Of a stretch of DNA of 64,000 nucleotides, positions 8,451 through 16,859 are shown piece after piece. The position numbers and the translations under genes are program-made. The notes below the pieces were generated by a model. It had not been told where the DNA came from. It was given only the letters and a program-made list of their open reading frames with translations, and made no database searches. Position 1 is the stretch's first letter. Every line of letters begins with the position of its first letter. The DNA is taken from the NCBI RefSeq assembly GCF_023734775.1, contig NZ_AP025732.1, forward strand, positions 2,610,501-2,674,500, given 5' to 3'. Source of the stretch: Nostoc cf. commune SO-36 (lineage in GTDB: Bacteria; Cyanobacteriota; Cyanobacteriia; Cyanobacteriales; Nostocaceae).

Positions 8451-10010
8451 GTGGCAATGATAGAGCCTGAAAACAAATTATTTGCCCTAAAGGATGGTTG
8501 GGATTCTCATGAATCAAGAGAACAACAACGCCTCAAAGCTTTGTCAGATTTAGGTTTGCGGCAACCAGAAACGATCCCAGTTTTTGAAGAAGCCACACAG
8601 ACTGCTGCCCACTTTTTGGAAGCACCAATTTCCATATTGGGGTTTGTGGATCATGAACGCCACTGGTTCAAGTCGGCGGTAGGCTTATCTAGGCTCGGAC
8701 TAATGAATTATTTGGCCCAAAGCCGCCAACTGTCACGCCGGGAATCATTTTGCACGCAGGTAGTAGAGAGCTTACAAATCTTTGTAATTAACGATACACA
8801 CAAGCTGACAGACCCAGTACTTGCTAGCAGCAAGTTGGTGCAGGATTATGGTATTCGTGCTTACTTAGGAGCGCCACTGATTGATGCTGAGGGTCATTGT
8901 TTGGGTGCATTGGCGGTGATGGATTTAGTGCCGCGCAATTTTACAACCCGAGACATTGAGTTTTTACAAATCATCGCTCGTTGGAGCATGAGTGAGTTTG
9001 AACGTAACCGACTCTTGCAAGGCAAACTCGAATTAAGCACTCTCAAAAGCGCTCCTATATTTTCACTTAATGACGAACGTAACACTGAGATTAAAATCAC
9101 CGCACGCACCGAAGATAGCGACTCTGTTTCTATCAAGCAACTGAAACTAGAACTTTTGGGTCAGCTAACTCACGAGCTACGTACACCATTAACATCTGTA
9201 CTTGGTATGGCTAGCGTTTTAGGACGTGAGATTTATGGGCCTTTGACGACTAAGCAGAGAGAATATTTGGAAATTATCCAACATAGTGGCCGGTACTTAC
9301 TTTCTTTAGTAAACGAAATTACCGAACTAGGAGCTATGGATGACAACTCAACTGTGCTAAATTTAGCTCCTGTGGATATTGAAATGCTATGCCAACAAGC
9401 TATCAATACCCTAGAAGAAGTGGCTAATCGCCGCGAGCAAGATATTCGCCTTTCTATAGAACCAGGACGCAATCGCATTTGGCCTTTAGATAAAGACAAG
9501 GTGCGGCAAATCCTCTATCACCTGATTTTCAGTGTGATTCAACTTTCCGCAACAGGTAGCATTGTTCGCATTCATGTTTCTTACAAAGAAGATACGCTCA
9601 ATATTACTATTTGGGTTTCCCATCCCTGGCTGGGGGACGGCATAACTGAAGTTGACCCCTACTTCCGTCTCAATTCTTTATCACTGTTAGAGTTGACAGA
9701 TGAAGTGGCGAGTTATAACACTCATGCAGAAAGCCATCAGCAACCAGCTACTTCATCAGTGGCAGTGGATAATTCCCAAAACTTGAGTGATTCTGACTCA
9801 AACTTCTTTCCTGCTAGTTCAGGTATAAATTTAGCTAAAGCACATGGAAGTCTTTCTCGTGAAAGCTTAGGTCTATTACTAAGTTGTCAACTGGCAGAAT
9901 TGCATAATGGGAATATTTTGATTCAAAGTTCACCAGAATCAGGATATCGTTATGTGCTGTCTTTACCATTGCAAATAGCGACTTCCTCGCAGGCAGTTAG
10001 CGATGTCTAG
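8451..10010 (+). CDS. GAF-domain sensor histidine kinase with degenerate ATPase domain
   Basis: A soluble protein of 519 residues. A GAF sensor domain covers about residues 40-185, then a HisKA dimerisation/phosphoacceptor helix with His241 in GQLTHELRTPLTSVLGM. The C-terminal ATPase-like region is unusual: the N-box position reads DKDKVRQILYHLIFSVI, no DxGxG motif is present, and the G2 position reads SLGLLLSCQLAE. It may therefore bind ATP poorly or act as a phosphatase or scaffold. A GTG start at 8451 is 5 nt after an AAGG site; ATG 8457 is the alternative. Neighbours are unrelated (polysaccharide locus, ictB). Kinase-family membership is clear; kinase activity is in doubt. Confidence 0.85.
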   Translation: MAMIEPENKLFALKDGWDSHESREQQRLKALSDLGLRQPETIPVFEEATQTAAHFLEAPISILGFVDHERHWFKSAVGLSRLGLMNYLAQSRQLSRRESFCTQVVESLQIFVINDTHKLTDPVLASSKLVQDYGIRAYLGAPLIDAEGHCLGALAVMDLVPRNFTTRDIEFLQIIARWSMSEFERNRLLQGKLELSTLKSAPIFSLNDERNTEIKITARTEDSDSVSIKQLKLELLGQLTHELRTPLTSVLGMASVLGREIYGPLTTKQREYLEIIQHSGRYLLSLVNEITELGAMDDNSTVLNLAPVDIEMLCQQAINTLEEVANRREQDIRLSIEPGRNRIWPLDKDKVRQILYHLIFSVIQLSATGSIVRIHVSYKEDTLNITIWVSHPWLGDGITEVDPYFRLNSLSLLELTDEVASYNTHAESHQQPATSSVAVDNSQNLSDSDSNFFPASSGINLAKAHGSLSRESLGLLLSCQLAELHNGNILIQSSPESGYRYVLSLPLQIATSSQAVSDV

Positions 10011-10394
10011 TCATGGGAATTGAGGATTGGGGATTGGGAAAGACGTATTCTTTATCTATATTTGATTAATTTGTAGCGAATTCTCTGCGTGCCTTGGCAC
10101 TTACCTCGGCGCTGCGGGAAAGCGTTCGCGTAGCGTCTCGTAGAGAAGCGCATCTACGTTTAAATTTCAACCCTCAATTCACCACAATTTATCTCAAGTT
10201 GTACTAAGTAGATGAAGGACTATCTTAACTTTATATTGACTAAAGTGGTTTCAAATTAAAGATAGTGACTGATGGCTAGGAATAAGAACGCCATTACGGG
10301 ATGTGCAATCTCCCTTATTACCTTTTTATAGCCATAGGGATTATGATCAATTCCAAGTTCTGCGTCAGCAGGCTAATTGATCACAATGTTTTTT
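10011..10394. repeat. Intergenic spacer with palindromic repeat
   Basis: Between the GAF kinase and ictB. Positions about 10119-10147 hold the dispersed palindromic repeat GTTCGCGTAGCGTCTCGTAG, after a fragment of the 'CTCTGCG' type repeat near 10081. The remainder is AT-rich and presumably carries the ictB promoter. No gene was found. Confidence 0.5.
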
Positions 10395-11813
10395 ATGAAT
10401 TTAGTCTGGCAACGATTTACTTTATCATCTTTACCGCTTAAAGAATATCTTGCTACCAGTTATGTACACCGCTCTCTGGTGGGACTGTTAAGTTCTTGGC
10501 GGCAAACCAGCATCTTGTTCCAATGGGGAGATGCAATAGCAGCTGGTTTACTCAGCTTAATATATGCTCTTGCACCTTTTACTTCAAGTACATTGGTGGG
10601 TTTGTTGCTGGTGGCTTGTGTAGGATTTTGGCTGTTGTTGACTTTATCTGATGAAGTAACACCAACAAATGTCTCTTCAGTCACTCCCATTCACCTACTC
10701 GTATTGCTTTACTGGGGAATTGCCGCAATCGCAACAGCATTATCACCTGTAAAAAAGGCGGCACTTAGTGACCTGGGCACTTTGACATTGTATTTGCTAC
10801 TATTTGTCCTTTGTGCCAGGGTATTAAGGTCGCCTCGTCTTCGATCTTGGATTATCACCCTTTACCTGCACATATCGTTAATCGTCAGTGTATATGGGTT
10901 GCGGCAATGGTTTTTTGGAGCCACAGCACTAGCAACTTGGGTTGATCCAGAATCTCCTCTAGCCAAGACTACAAGAGTCTACAGTTATTTAGGCAATCCC
11001 AACTTATTGGCTGGATACCTCTTACCAGCAGTAATTTTTAGCTTGGTGGCAATTTTTGCATGGCAAAGTTGGCTCAAAAAAGCTCTGGCAGTAACAATGC
11101 TAATTGTCAATACTGCCTGCCTGATCCTGACTTTTAGCCGTGGTGGTTGGATTGGACTAGTGGTAGCAGTTTTGGCTGTGATGGCATTGCTGGTTTATTG
11201 GAAAAGTGTGGAAATGCCTCGTTTTTGGCGTACTTGGTCACTGCCGATTGTCTTGGGAGGTTTAATCGGAGTATTGGTGCTAGCAGTGGTATTTGTACCC
11301 ATATTGCGCGAACGAGTGTTCAGTATTTTTGCTGACCGTAAAGATAGCAGTAATAATTTTCGCCGAAATGTGTGGGATGCTGTATTTGAGATGATTCGCG
11401 ATCGCCCAATTTTCGGCATTGGCCCTGGTCACAACTCTTTTAACAGTGTTTATCCCCTCTACCAACGCCCTCGTTACACTGCTTTGAGCGCTTATTCGAT
11501 TTTATTGGAAGTGACTGTGGAAACTGGCTTTGTTGGTTTAGCCTGTTTTCTCTGGCTAATAATTGTCACATTTAATACGGCATATTTGCAAATGCGACGA
11601 TTGCGACAATTGGGAAGTATAGACGGATTTTGGTTAATTGGAGCGATCGCTATTTTGTTAGGTATGCTAGCTCACGGAACCGTAGATACTGTCTGGTATC
11701 GTCCCGAAGTCAATACCCTCTGGTGGCTCATCGTTGGCTTAATTGCCAGCTATTGGATACCTTTAGCTCAAAACCAGACAAATTCATCTAACTCAGAACC
11801 AACAGTAAATTAA
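10395..11813 (+). CDS. ictB: IctB-family membrane protein (O-antigen ligase/WaaL superfamily)
   Basis: A protein of about 472 residues with roughly ten hydrophobic helices, belonging to the cyanobacterial IctB group. IctB was named for a proposed role in inorganic carbon accumulation, but structurally it belongs to the O-antigen ligase/Wzy superfamily; direct bicarbonate transport has been questioned, so the function is uncertain. Seen here are the family segments SYLGNPNLLAGYLLP, LTFSRGGWIGL and FGIGPGHNSFNSVYPLYQRPRY. In-frame upstream starts exist (TTG 10377, ATG 10386); I chose ATG 10395 because the MNLVWQ N-terminus matches the usual beginning of the family as I recall it. A strong hairpin follows directly downstream. 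Confidence 0.85.
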   Translation: MNLVWQRFTLSSLPLKEYLATSYVHRSLVGLLSSWRQTSILFQWGDAIAAGLLSLIYALAPFTSSTLVGLLLVACVGFWLLLTLSDEVTPTNVSSVTPIHLLVLLYWGIAAIATALSPVKKAALSDLGTLTLYLLLFVLCARVLRSPRLRSWIITLYLHISLIVSVYGLRQWFFGATALATWVDPESPLAKTTRVYSYLGNPNLLAGYLLPAVIFSLVAIFAWQSWLKKALAVTMLIVNTACLILTFSRGGWIGLVVAVLAVMALLVYWKSVEMPRFWRTWSLPIVLGGLIGVLVLAVVFVPILRERVFSIFADRKDSSNNFRRNVWDAVFEMIRDRPIFGIGPGHNSFNSVYPLYQRPRYTALSAYSILLEVTVETGFVGLACFLWLIIVTFNTAYLQMRRLRQLGSIDGFWLIGAIAILLGMLAHGTVDTVWYRPEVNTLWWLIVGLIASYWIPLAQNQTNSSNSEPTVN

Positions 11814-11820
11814 TATGATT

Positions 11821-11862
11821 AAGTTGTCAGTTGTTCTTCTACTCAACAACTGACAACTTTTG
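11821..11862 (+). terminator. Rho-independent-type terminator of ictB
   Basis: A perfect 15-bp stem (AAGTTGTCAGTTGTT at 11821-11835 and AACAACTGACAACTT at 11845-11859, 9-nt loop) begins 7 bp after the ictB stop and is followed by a T-rich stretch (TTGAATTTTTA). Transcription termination is inferred from structure only. Confidence 0.7.
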
Positions 11863-12001
11863 AATTTTTAATTGTCTAGTACAGGTCGGTGGTAATAAAC
11901 CTACCATTTTATTACACCCAGAAAGGGCGAAATTAAAGCACACATGAATTTTGACACTTCGACTCCCCTCAGTGTTAACTTTTAACTTCCCCCTTGCGGT
12001 A

Positions 12002-12280
12002 CTAGTCCCTGTAGGTAGTAGCTCCTGGAGCATTAGGGTCACGATAAGCGGTGGGTTCGTTATCACGCTTTTTACCAGCCAAACCAGCCAAACCAGCTAG
12101 ACCAATTAATCCTAGCCAACCCCAATCAAAATCGTTGCGATCTTCATAAGTGACCACTCTTGGAGCAGTAGTGACTTCGGGAGCAGTTGCCGTCGCTTGT
12201 GCGGATAGAGTTAAGGGTAAAATTCCCATACTCAAGGTGATAACGCTAGCACCAACAGCTGTAATGAAATTACTTTTCAT
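12002..12280 (-). CDS. Small WGxxGxxG-type envelope protein
   Basis: About 92 residues. A signal peptide (MKSNFITAVGASVITLSMG, ending near SAQA) is followed by a short variable region and a glycine-rich hydrophobic segment starting WGWLGLIGLAG, then a basic KKR and a hydrophilic tail with two YRD words. This matches the WGxxGxxG pattern of small secreted cyanobacterial proteins; the glycine-rich segment followed by basic residues resembles a C-terminal membrane anchor or sorting tail. I chose the internal ATG at 12280 because a longer in-frame start (12352) would put 24 extra residues ahead of a clean signal peptide. The (GLA)n core is encoded by a tandem repeat near 12078-12103. Function is unknown. 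Confidence 0.7.
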   Translation of the reverse strand: MKSNFITAVGASVITLSMGILPLTLSAQATATAPEVTTAPRVVTYEDRNDFDWGWLGLIGLAGLAGLAGKKRDNEPTAYRDPNAPGATTYRD

Positions 12281-12512
12281 AAGTTGTAACAATTCCTTAT
12301 ACCATCCAAACTTACTCACCACTTTATCGATTCCCGACCTTAAGAAAATCAATCTGCGGCTATAAATTTGCCATGTTATAACTCACGCTGTGGATATACA
12401 ACATACTTTTTACAGCAATCGGTTTTTTACTTTAGTGTGGTAGTTCATCGGCACTCAATACCGTTCGGTTAAGGAATTTCTTGGTTGAAGCCGGCAGTTA
12501 GGGAAGAAAAGC

Positions 12513-12979
12513 TTAATAGCTTTTCATCGCCCGTTGAATGTCACGCTGGTCTTGGCGTCGTTTCAGGTCTTCTCGCTTATCGTGGAGCTTTTTACCTTTG
12601 CCAAGGGCTATACTAACTTTTACCCAGCCCCGTTTGAGATACATTTTCAAAGGGATTAAAGTTAAACCCTGCTGTTCTACTGTGCCAATTAGCTTGCGGA
12701 GTTCTTTGCGATGCAACAGCAGCTTGCGTGTACGCCGTGGTTCATGATTAAAATATTGTCCACTAGCGTTATAAGGCGAGATATGCACATTGATTAACCA
12801 TGCTTCACCATTGCGAAGTAAAGCATAGCCATCTTGGAGATTGACTTTACCTGCACGAATCGACTTCACCTCGGTTCCTGTCAATTCATTCCAGCTTCGT
12901 AAGTCTCTAGAATTTCATACAAATAACGGGCTTGACGGTTGTCGCTAATAACTTTGTAACTGTCGTTCTTGTCGCTCAT
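12513..12979 (-). CDS. smpB: SsrA-binding protein SmpB (single-base frameshift)
   Basis: SmpB binds tmRNA and delivers it to stalled ribosomes for trans-translation. The downstream frame (12513-12884) encodes the [22 protein letters not shown] core and the basic tail [21 protein letters not shown]. The first 30 or so codons ([19 protein letters not shown]) are intact from an ATG at 12977-12979 but in another frame. The join is near 12888, where the coding strand reads GCTGGAATGAATTGACAGG; inserting one T gives AGIELTGTEV and restores a normal protein of 155 residues. The smpB call is certain. The missing base looks like a consensus error, because the rest is perfectly conserved. Confidence 0.9.
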
Positions 12980-13791
12980 TGATAATTTTGTGTGCTTGGA
13001 ATGTACCTAAAAAATTATTTGAATTGGCTTGTGAATTATGGGGTGTATCTTAGAACCGCTATAAATGGTGAACTCTATATTACCAATTTAGCTTTTCTAA
13101 GTTCACAATTAAGGTTTTCTGGCAACTTTAAGTTACCTGATACCAATTATCTGTGAGGTTGTATAGAGACAAGTTGCTTGGGCAGGTTGTCTCACCATGC
13201 CTGATTTTGTGCAGTTAGACAGAAAATTTGGTATGGCGCTAATAATCCAAATGATAAATAGAGAAATCTGTAGTCCCCCAGTATACGGAGGTTTTAAGGC
13301 TCGATAGTGTTCGCGTAACGTCTCGTAGAAAAAGGTTAGCGAGGAATGAGTGTCTATAAAAGCGTCTGACTTGCTGACGTTACCCTATCTTTTGATGCAG
13401 CCAGCCGAGGGTATCAAAAGTTCTTCAAAGGGAGATGCTGCGCGAACGAGGAGACAAAAATAAAAGTATTTATACTTACTTAGCTTTTGAGAAATAATTG
13501 ATTAAGTTAATAATTTACATTATGATACGTATCTAGTCTCCTTTATTAACTAGTTATTACAAATTACAACGCTCTTTATACCTCCCAAGCAGAGCGAGTC
13601 AAAGGCGAGTTAAAATTTATTAACTCATCCTAAAGATTTAAGATTTTCTTTATAAATAAACCCTAAAGGCAGTAATTAGCTGGTAATCCTGTCATAGTAT
13701 GAAACATAAGAACACTATTATTGTCTATGTTCACTGATGGAGGATATAGAAGTAAATTTCTGAGTAAAAAAATGCTAGGGGTGTATTATCC
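12980..13791. other. Long intergenic region between smpB and a response regulator
   Basis: About 810 bp without a recognisable gene. A dispersed palindromic repeat (GTTCGCGTAACGTCTCGTAG) sits at about 13309-13328 with related fragments to about 13460 (GCGCGAACGAGGAGAC). The region from about 13470 to 13790 is AT-rich and likely contains the promoter of the response regulator. I saw no tRNA or known riboswitch. Confidence 0.5.
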
Positions 13792-14475
13792 ATGCCCTTG
13801 ACGATCCTTGTAGTGGATGATGATTTGGGCACTCGTCTGTCTGTTAGCGACTATCTTGAACTGTCTGGCTACTCAGTAATCATGGCTAATGATGGTCGAG
13901 AGGCTTTGGCTATGGTAGATGACTATCATCCTGATTTAATTGTCACGGACATCATCATGCCAGAAATGAATGGCTATGAACTGGTGCGTCGGGTACGTCA
14001 GCAGCCAGTGTTTCGCTTATTACCTGTAATTTTATTAACAGCCCGAATTAAGACCCAGGAAAGAATTCTAGGCTACCAGTCAGGGTGCGATTTATATTTA
14101 CCTAAGCCTTTTGAATTGGAAGAGTTAGCAGCAGCAATCCGTAATCTTTTAGAGCGATCGCAAATTATTCAGTCGGAGTATCGTTTTTCTCATAAAGAGA
14201 ATTTGGGCATTTCCACCTCGACAAAAGCGGCGGATGCCCATAATTCTCTATCTACTCAAATTCAAAAATCTCACCTGCACTCATCTCTAACTCATAGAGA
14301 ACAAGAAGTCTTAGAGTTATTGACTCATGGTTTCTCTAATGCCGATATGGGTCATCAATTACACCTGAGTCCTCGCACAGTGGAAAAGTACGTTAGCAGT
14401 TTATTGAGGAAAACCTCAACCAGCAACCGAGCAGAATTAGTGCGTTTTGCGATGAAGCATGGTTTGGTGGAATAA
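13792..14475 (+). CDS. NarL/LuxR-family response regulator
   Basis: A DNA-binding response regulator of 227 residues. The N-terminal receiver domain has the acidic pair at residues 9-11 (VVDDD), phosphoacceptor Asp53 (LIVTDIIMPEMNG), the conserved Thr/Lys region (LLTARIKTQ, then YLPKPF), a linker, and a C-terminal LuxR-type helix-turn-helix (LTHREQEVLELLTHGFSNADM ... SPRTVEKYVSSLLRKT). The architecture resembles the Ycf29-like regulators of cyanobacteria and red plastids, but I cannot assign the exact orthologue. It is monocistronic, with no kinase next to it. ATG start at 13792. Confidence 0.9.
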   Translation: MPLTILVVDDDLGTRLSVSDYLELSGYSVIMANDGREALAMVDDYHPDLIVTDIIMPEMNGYELVRRVRQQPVFRLLPVILLTARIKTQERILGYQSGCDLYLPKPFELEELAAAIRNLLERSQIIQSEYRFSHKENLGISTSTKAADAHNSLSTQIQKSHLHSSLTHREQEVLELLTHGFSNADMGHQLHLSPRTVEKYVSSLLRKTSTSNRAELVRFAMKHGLVE

Positions 14476-14542
14476 AAAAATCAGGAGGAGAGACGCGATT
14501 AATCGCGTCTGTACAGGAGTGAGAAATTAAAACTCCTAATTG

Positions 14543-15013
14543 CTAACTCCTAACTTGTGTAAGCAGACCTTCACAAGCATCGATCAGTAAATCAATAACC
14601 TGATTAAATCCCTCTTGACCACCGTAATATGGGTCTGGAACTTCCTTGAGAGTGTGTCGAGAGCAAAACTCGCACATCAAACGAACTTTATGCTGATATT
14701 GCTTAGTGTGATCAAGAGCGAGGATGTTCTCATAATTTTCTTGATCCATCGCCAAAATCAAATCAAAGTCTTGAAAGTCTGATTTTTGAAACTGGCGTGC
14801 TTGACCACGTAGTTTAATCCCCAACTTAGTAGCCGCCGCAGCACTCATGCGTCTGTCAGGTGGGGTACCAATATGATAACTAGATGTACCAGCAGAGTCA
14901 CAGAGGTTGGCATCGCTCAAGCCAGCCTGCTCAATTAGATGATTCATGATGTTCTCTGCCGATGGCGATCGGCAGATGTTACCTAAGCAGACAAACAGCA
15001 ACTTGTAAGGCAT
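14543..15013 (-). CDS. Low-molecular-weight protein-tyrosine phosphatase
   Basis: A cytoplasmic phosphatase of 156 residues. The catalytic P-loop CLGNICRS (Cys near residue 9, Arg near 15) is at the extreme N-terminus, and the general-acid aspartate lies in the DPYYGG motif near residue 125. Such enzymes reverse protein tyrosine phosphorylation, including on BY-kinases; a Wzc-like kinase is encoded about 12 kb away, but any link is inference. The start is ATG 15013, which puts the P-loop at the usual distance from the N-terminus; the extended frame to 15043 adds a tail encoded by repeat sequence. Confidence 0.92.
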   Translation of the reverse strand: MPYKLLFVCLGNICRSPSAENIMNHLIEQAGLSDANLCDSAGTSSYHIGTPPDRRMSAAAATKLGIKLRGQARQFQKSDFQDFDLILAMDQENYENILALDHTKQYQHKVRLMCEFCSRHTLKEVPDPYYGGQEGFNQVIDLLIDACEGLLTQVRS

Positions 15014-15035
15014 AGATATTCTTTGTCTTTTGTCA

Positions 15036-15180
15036 GTAGTCATTTGTCCTTTGTCTAATGACTAATGACTAATGACCCTTACGGGTGACGCTCCTGCGTC
15101 GCTACCGCTTCGCTAACGCCAGTCACTCATGGGGGAAACCCCCAAGACCGCGCTGGCTCACTAATGACCAATGACTAAAA
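15036..15180. repeat. Heptamer tandem repeats plus palindromic repeat block
   Basis: The space between the phosphatase and ybaB is mostly repeats: tandem TAATGAC heptamers (about 15054-15076 and again near 15160-15178) of the STRR type known from heterocystous cyanobacteria. They enclose a GC-rich palindromic block (GGGTGACGCTCCTGCGTCGC, then GGGGGAAACCCCC at about 15131-15143). No gene is present. Confidence 0.7.
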
Positions 15181-15522
15181 TCCAGGTAACTCCAACCCAC
15201 TGGTTAATTCTTCCATACGTTCCCGCATTGTTGCTGTGGACTTGTTGTAGGCTTCTTTCATTGCCACTGTCACAAGATCAGAAAGTACTTCTGCACCTTC
15301 CCCTAGAGCATCTGGAGAAATTTCTACCCGCTTGGGTTCTTGGTTGCCACTGACAATCACTTTCACTAGACCACCGCCAGATTCTCCTTGAATCTCCATT
15401 TGCTCCAATTCTTCTTGGAGTCGCTTTGCGCCTTCTTGAACTTGCTGTGCTTTTTTAAAAGCGTCAGCCAGTTCCTTCATTTTTCCTAAGCCAAAGCCAA
15501 ATCCCTGTCCTTTACCTGTCAT
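15175..15522 (-). CDS. YbaB/EbfC-family nucleoid-associated protein
   Basis: A protein of 115 residues typical of the YbaB/EbfC family, which form DNA-binding dimers associated with the nucleoid. Visible features are a Gly-rich N-terminus ([13 protein letters not shown]), a long amphipathic helix rich in Gln/Glu ([19 protein letters not shown]) and the conserved core [20 protein letters not shown] followed by the C-terminal helix with [13 protein letters not shown]. Length matches the family. It lies downstream of murB on the same strand, an order seen in related cyanobacteria. ATG start. Confidence 0.93.
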   Translation of the reverse strand: MTGKGQGFGFGLGKMKELADAFKKAQQVQEGAKRLQEELEQMEIQGESGGGLVKVIVSGNQEPKRVEISPDALGEGAEVLSDLVTVAMKEAYNKSTATMRERMEELTSGLELPGF

Positions 15523-15708
15523 AATTATTTGTACGCTTGTGCGTTGAATAACAAATCAAATTCAATTATAGATGCGGTAAGTAATTTGCCTCTTTTTTTA
15601 CCAATAATTAATGCGTCATAAAATAGGAAGTAGGGAATTGGGCATTAGGTATTGGTTATTAATTCATCTCCCTGCTTTCCCCAATACCCAGTCCCCAGTA
15701 GCCACTCT

Positions 15709-16734
15709 TTATCCACAAGCACTTTGAAACTCTCCAAGCATTTTGACTTCTGGCTCTAAATTAATAGACCAACGTTCTTGTACCTGATGTTGGATGTGGC
15801 GAATGAGACAGAAGATGTCGCTAGCTTTTGCCCCACCACGGTTAACGATAAAATTAGCGTGGAGTAGTGCTACTTGCGCTCCACCAATTTGGTAGCCTTT
15901 GAGACCAGTTTGTTCAATTAACCAGCCAGCGCTGTAAGGTTTAGGATTGCGGAACACACTACCACAACTAGGAAAGTTATATGGTTGGGTGCTTAACCGA
16001 TGCTTTTTATGTTGTTTTGTGATTGCCACAACTTTTGCTGGGTCAGCACCTGGCGCGAGTTGTAAGGTGGCTTGGGTGACTATGCGTTGGCGAAGCCTCT
16101 CCGAAGGAGACTCGCCACCTTGCAATAATGAAGTCCGGTAGCTATAACCTAACTGTTCCGGGGTAAGAGTTTCCAGCGTACCATCGGGTGAAAGTACCTC
16201 AGCACTAACTAACATATCTGCGATACAGCTATTATGTGCCCCTGCATTCATCACCACAGCACCTCCTGCTGTTCCAGGAATGCCAACAGCCCACTCTAAT
16301 CCTTGCCAACCTAATTCGGCTGCTGCCCATGCCAAACTGGGAATTGATTCTCCGGCTGCAACAGTTAATTGACCTGTCTGTGGGTCAAAGTTGCTAAAGC
16401 GGAGATGACGAGTAGCAATGACTAAGCCTGATATGCCCCCATCGCTCACCAGCAAGTTAGAACCTGCTCCCAGTGTTGTCACTTTTAAATCATGCTCTTT
16501 TGCGTATTTAAGACTTGCTTGCAGTGCTTCTAAGTTTCGGGGGGAAACGTATAAATCAGCCGCTCCTCCAACTCTATAGGAAGTGAACGCTGACAAAGAA
16601 GCCTGAGGCTTAATCGCACAATCAGTATTAGGTAAGTAAATTACTTCACTCTCCACCGAATTAGTTGTTTGTTGTTTCTTTGTATTCAAAGCAGAAACTG
16701 TGCAGACGTTTCCAGCTGCCTGGGAAATTGTCAT
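15709..16734 (-). CDS. murB: UDP-N-acetylenolpyruvoylglucosamine reductase MurB
   Basis: MurB reduces UDP-GlcNAc-enolpyruvate to UDP-MurNAc with NADPH, using FAD. The FAD-binding region shows [28 protein letters not shown] and [17 protein letters not shown]; the C-terminal domain has [11 protein letters not shown] (proton-donor region) and [16 protein letters not shown]. The protein is 341 residues. It directly follows murC on the same strand. One odd feature is a block of about ten residues ([11 protein letters not shown]) between SLLQ and [10 protein letters not shown]. It is encoded by DNA at about 16082-16117 that resembles the intergenic palindromic repeats of this genome and appears to be an in-frame insertion. 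The frame is otherwise intact. Confidence 0.95.
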   Translation of the reverse strand: MTISQAAGNVCTVSALNTKKQQTTNSVESEVIYLPNTDCAIKPQASLSAFTSYRVGGAADLYVSPRNLEALQASLKYAKEHDLKVTTLGAGSNLLVSDGGISGLVIATRHLRFSNFDPQTGQLTVAAGESIPSLAWAAAELGWQGLEWAVGIPGTAGGAVVMNAGAHNSCIADMLVSAEVLSPDGTLETLTPEQLGYSYRTSLLQGGESPSERLRQRIVTQATLQLAPGADPAKVVAITKQHKKHRLSTQPYNFPSCGSVFRNPKPYSAGWLIEQTGLKGYQIGGAQVALLHANFIVNRGGAKASDIFCLIRHIQHQVQERWSINLEPEVKMLGEFQSACG

Positions 16735-16859
16735 CTTTACTTGTTATTGGTAAAATTTTTACATTTATTTACCGCAAAGATACGGTAATAGAATTAACAG
16801 ATGGAACCGTTCCTAGAGGGGTACTTTGCTCAGAAATAAAATCTTTGCAAAGTGTCCAC

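Noticed and set aside
11839..12066. A 75-codon minus-strand frame after ictB.
   Set aside because: It overlaps the small WGxxGxxG gene in another frame and reads through spacer; no domain.
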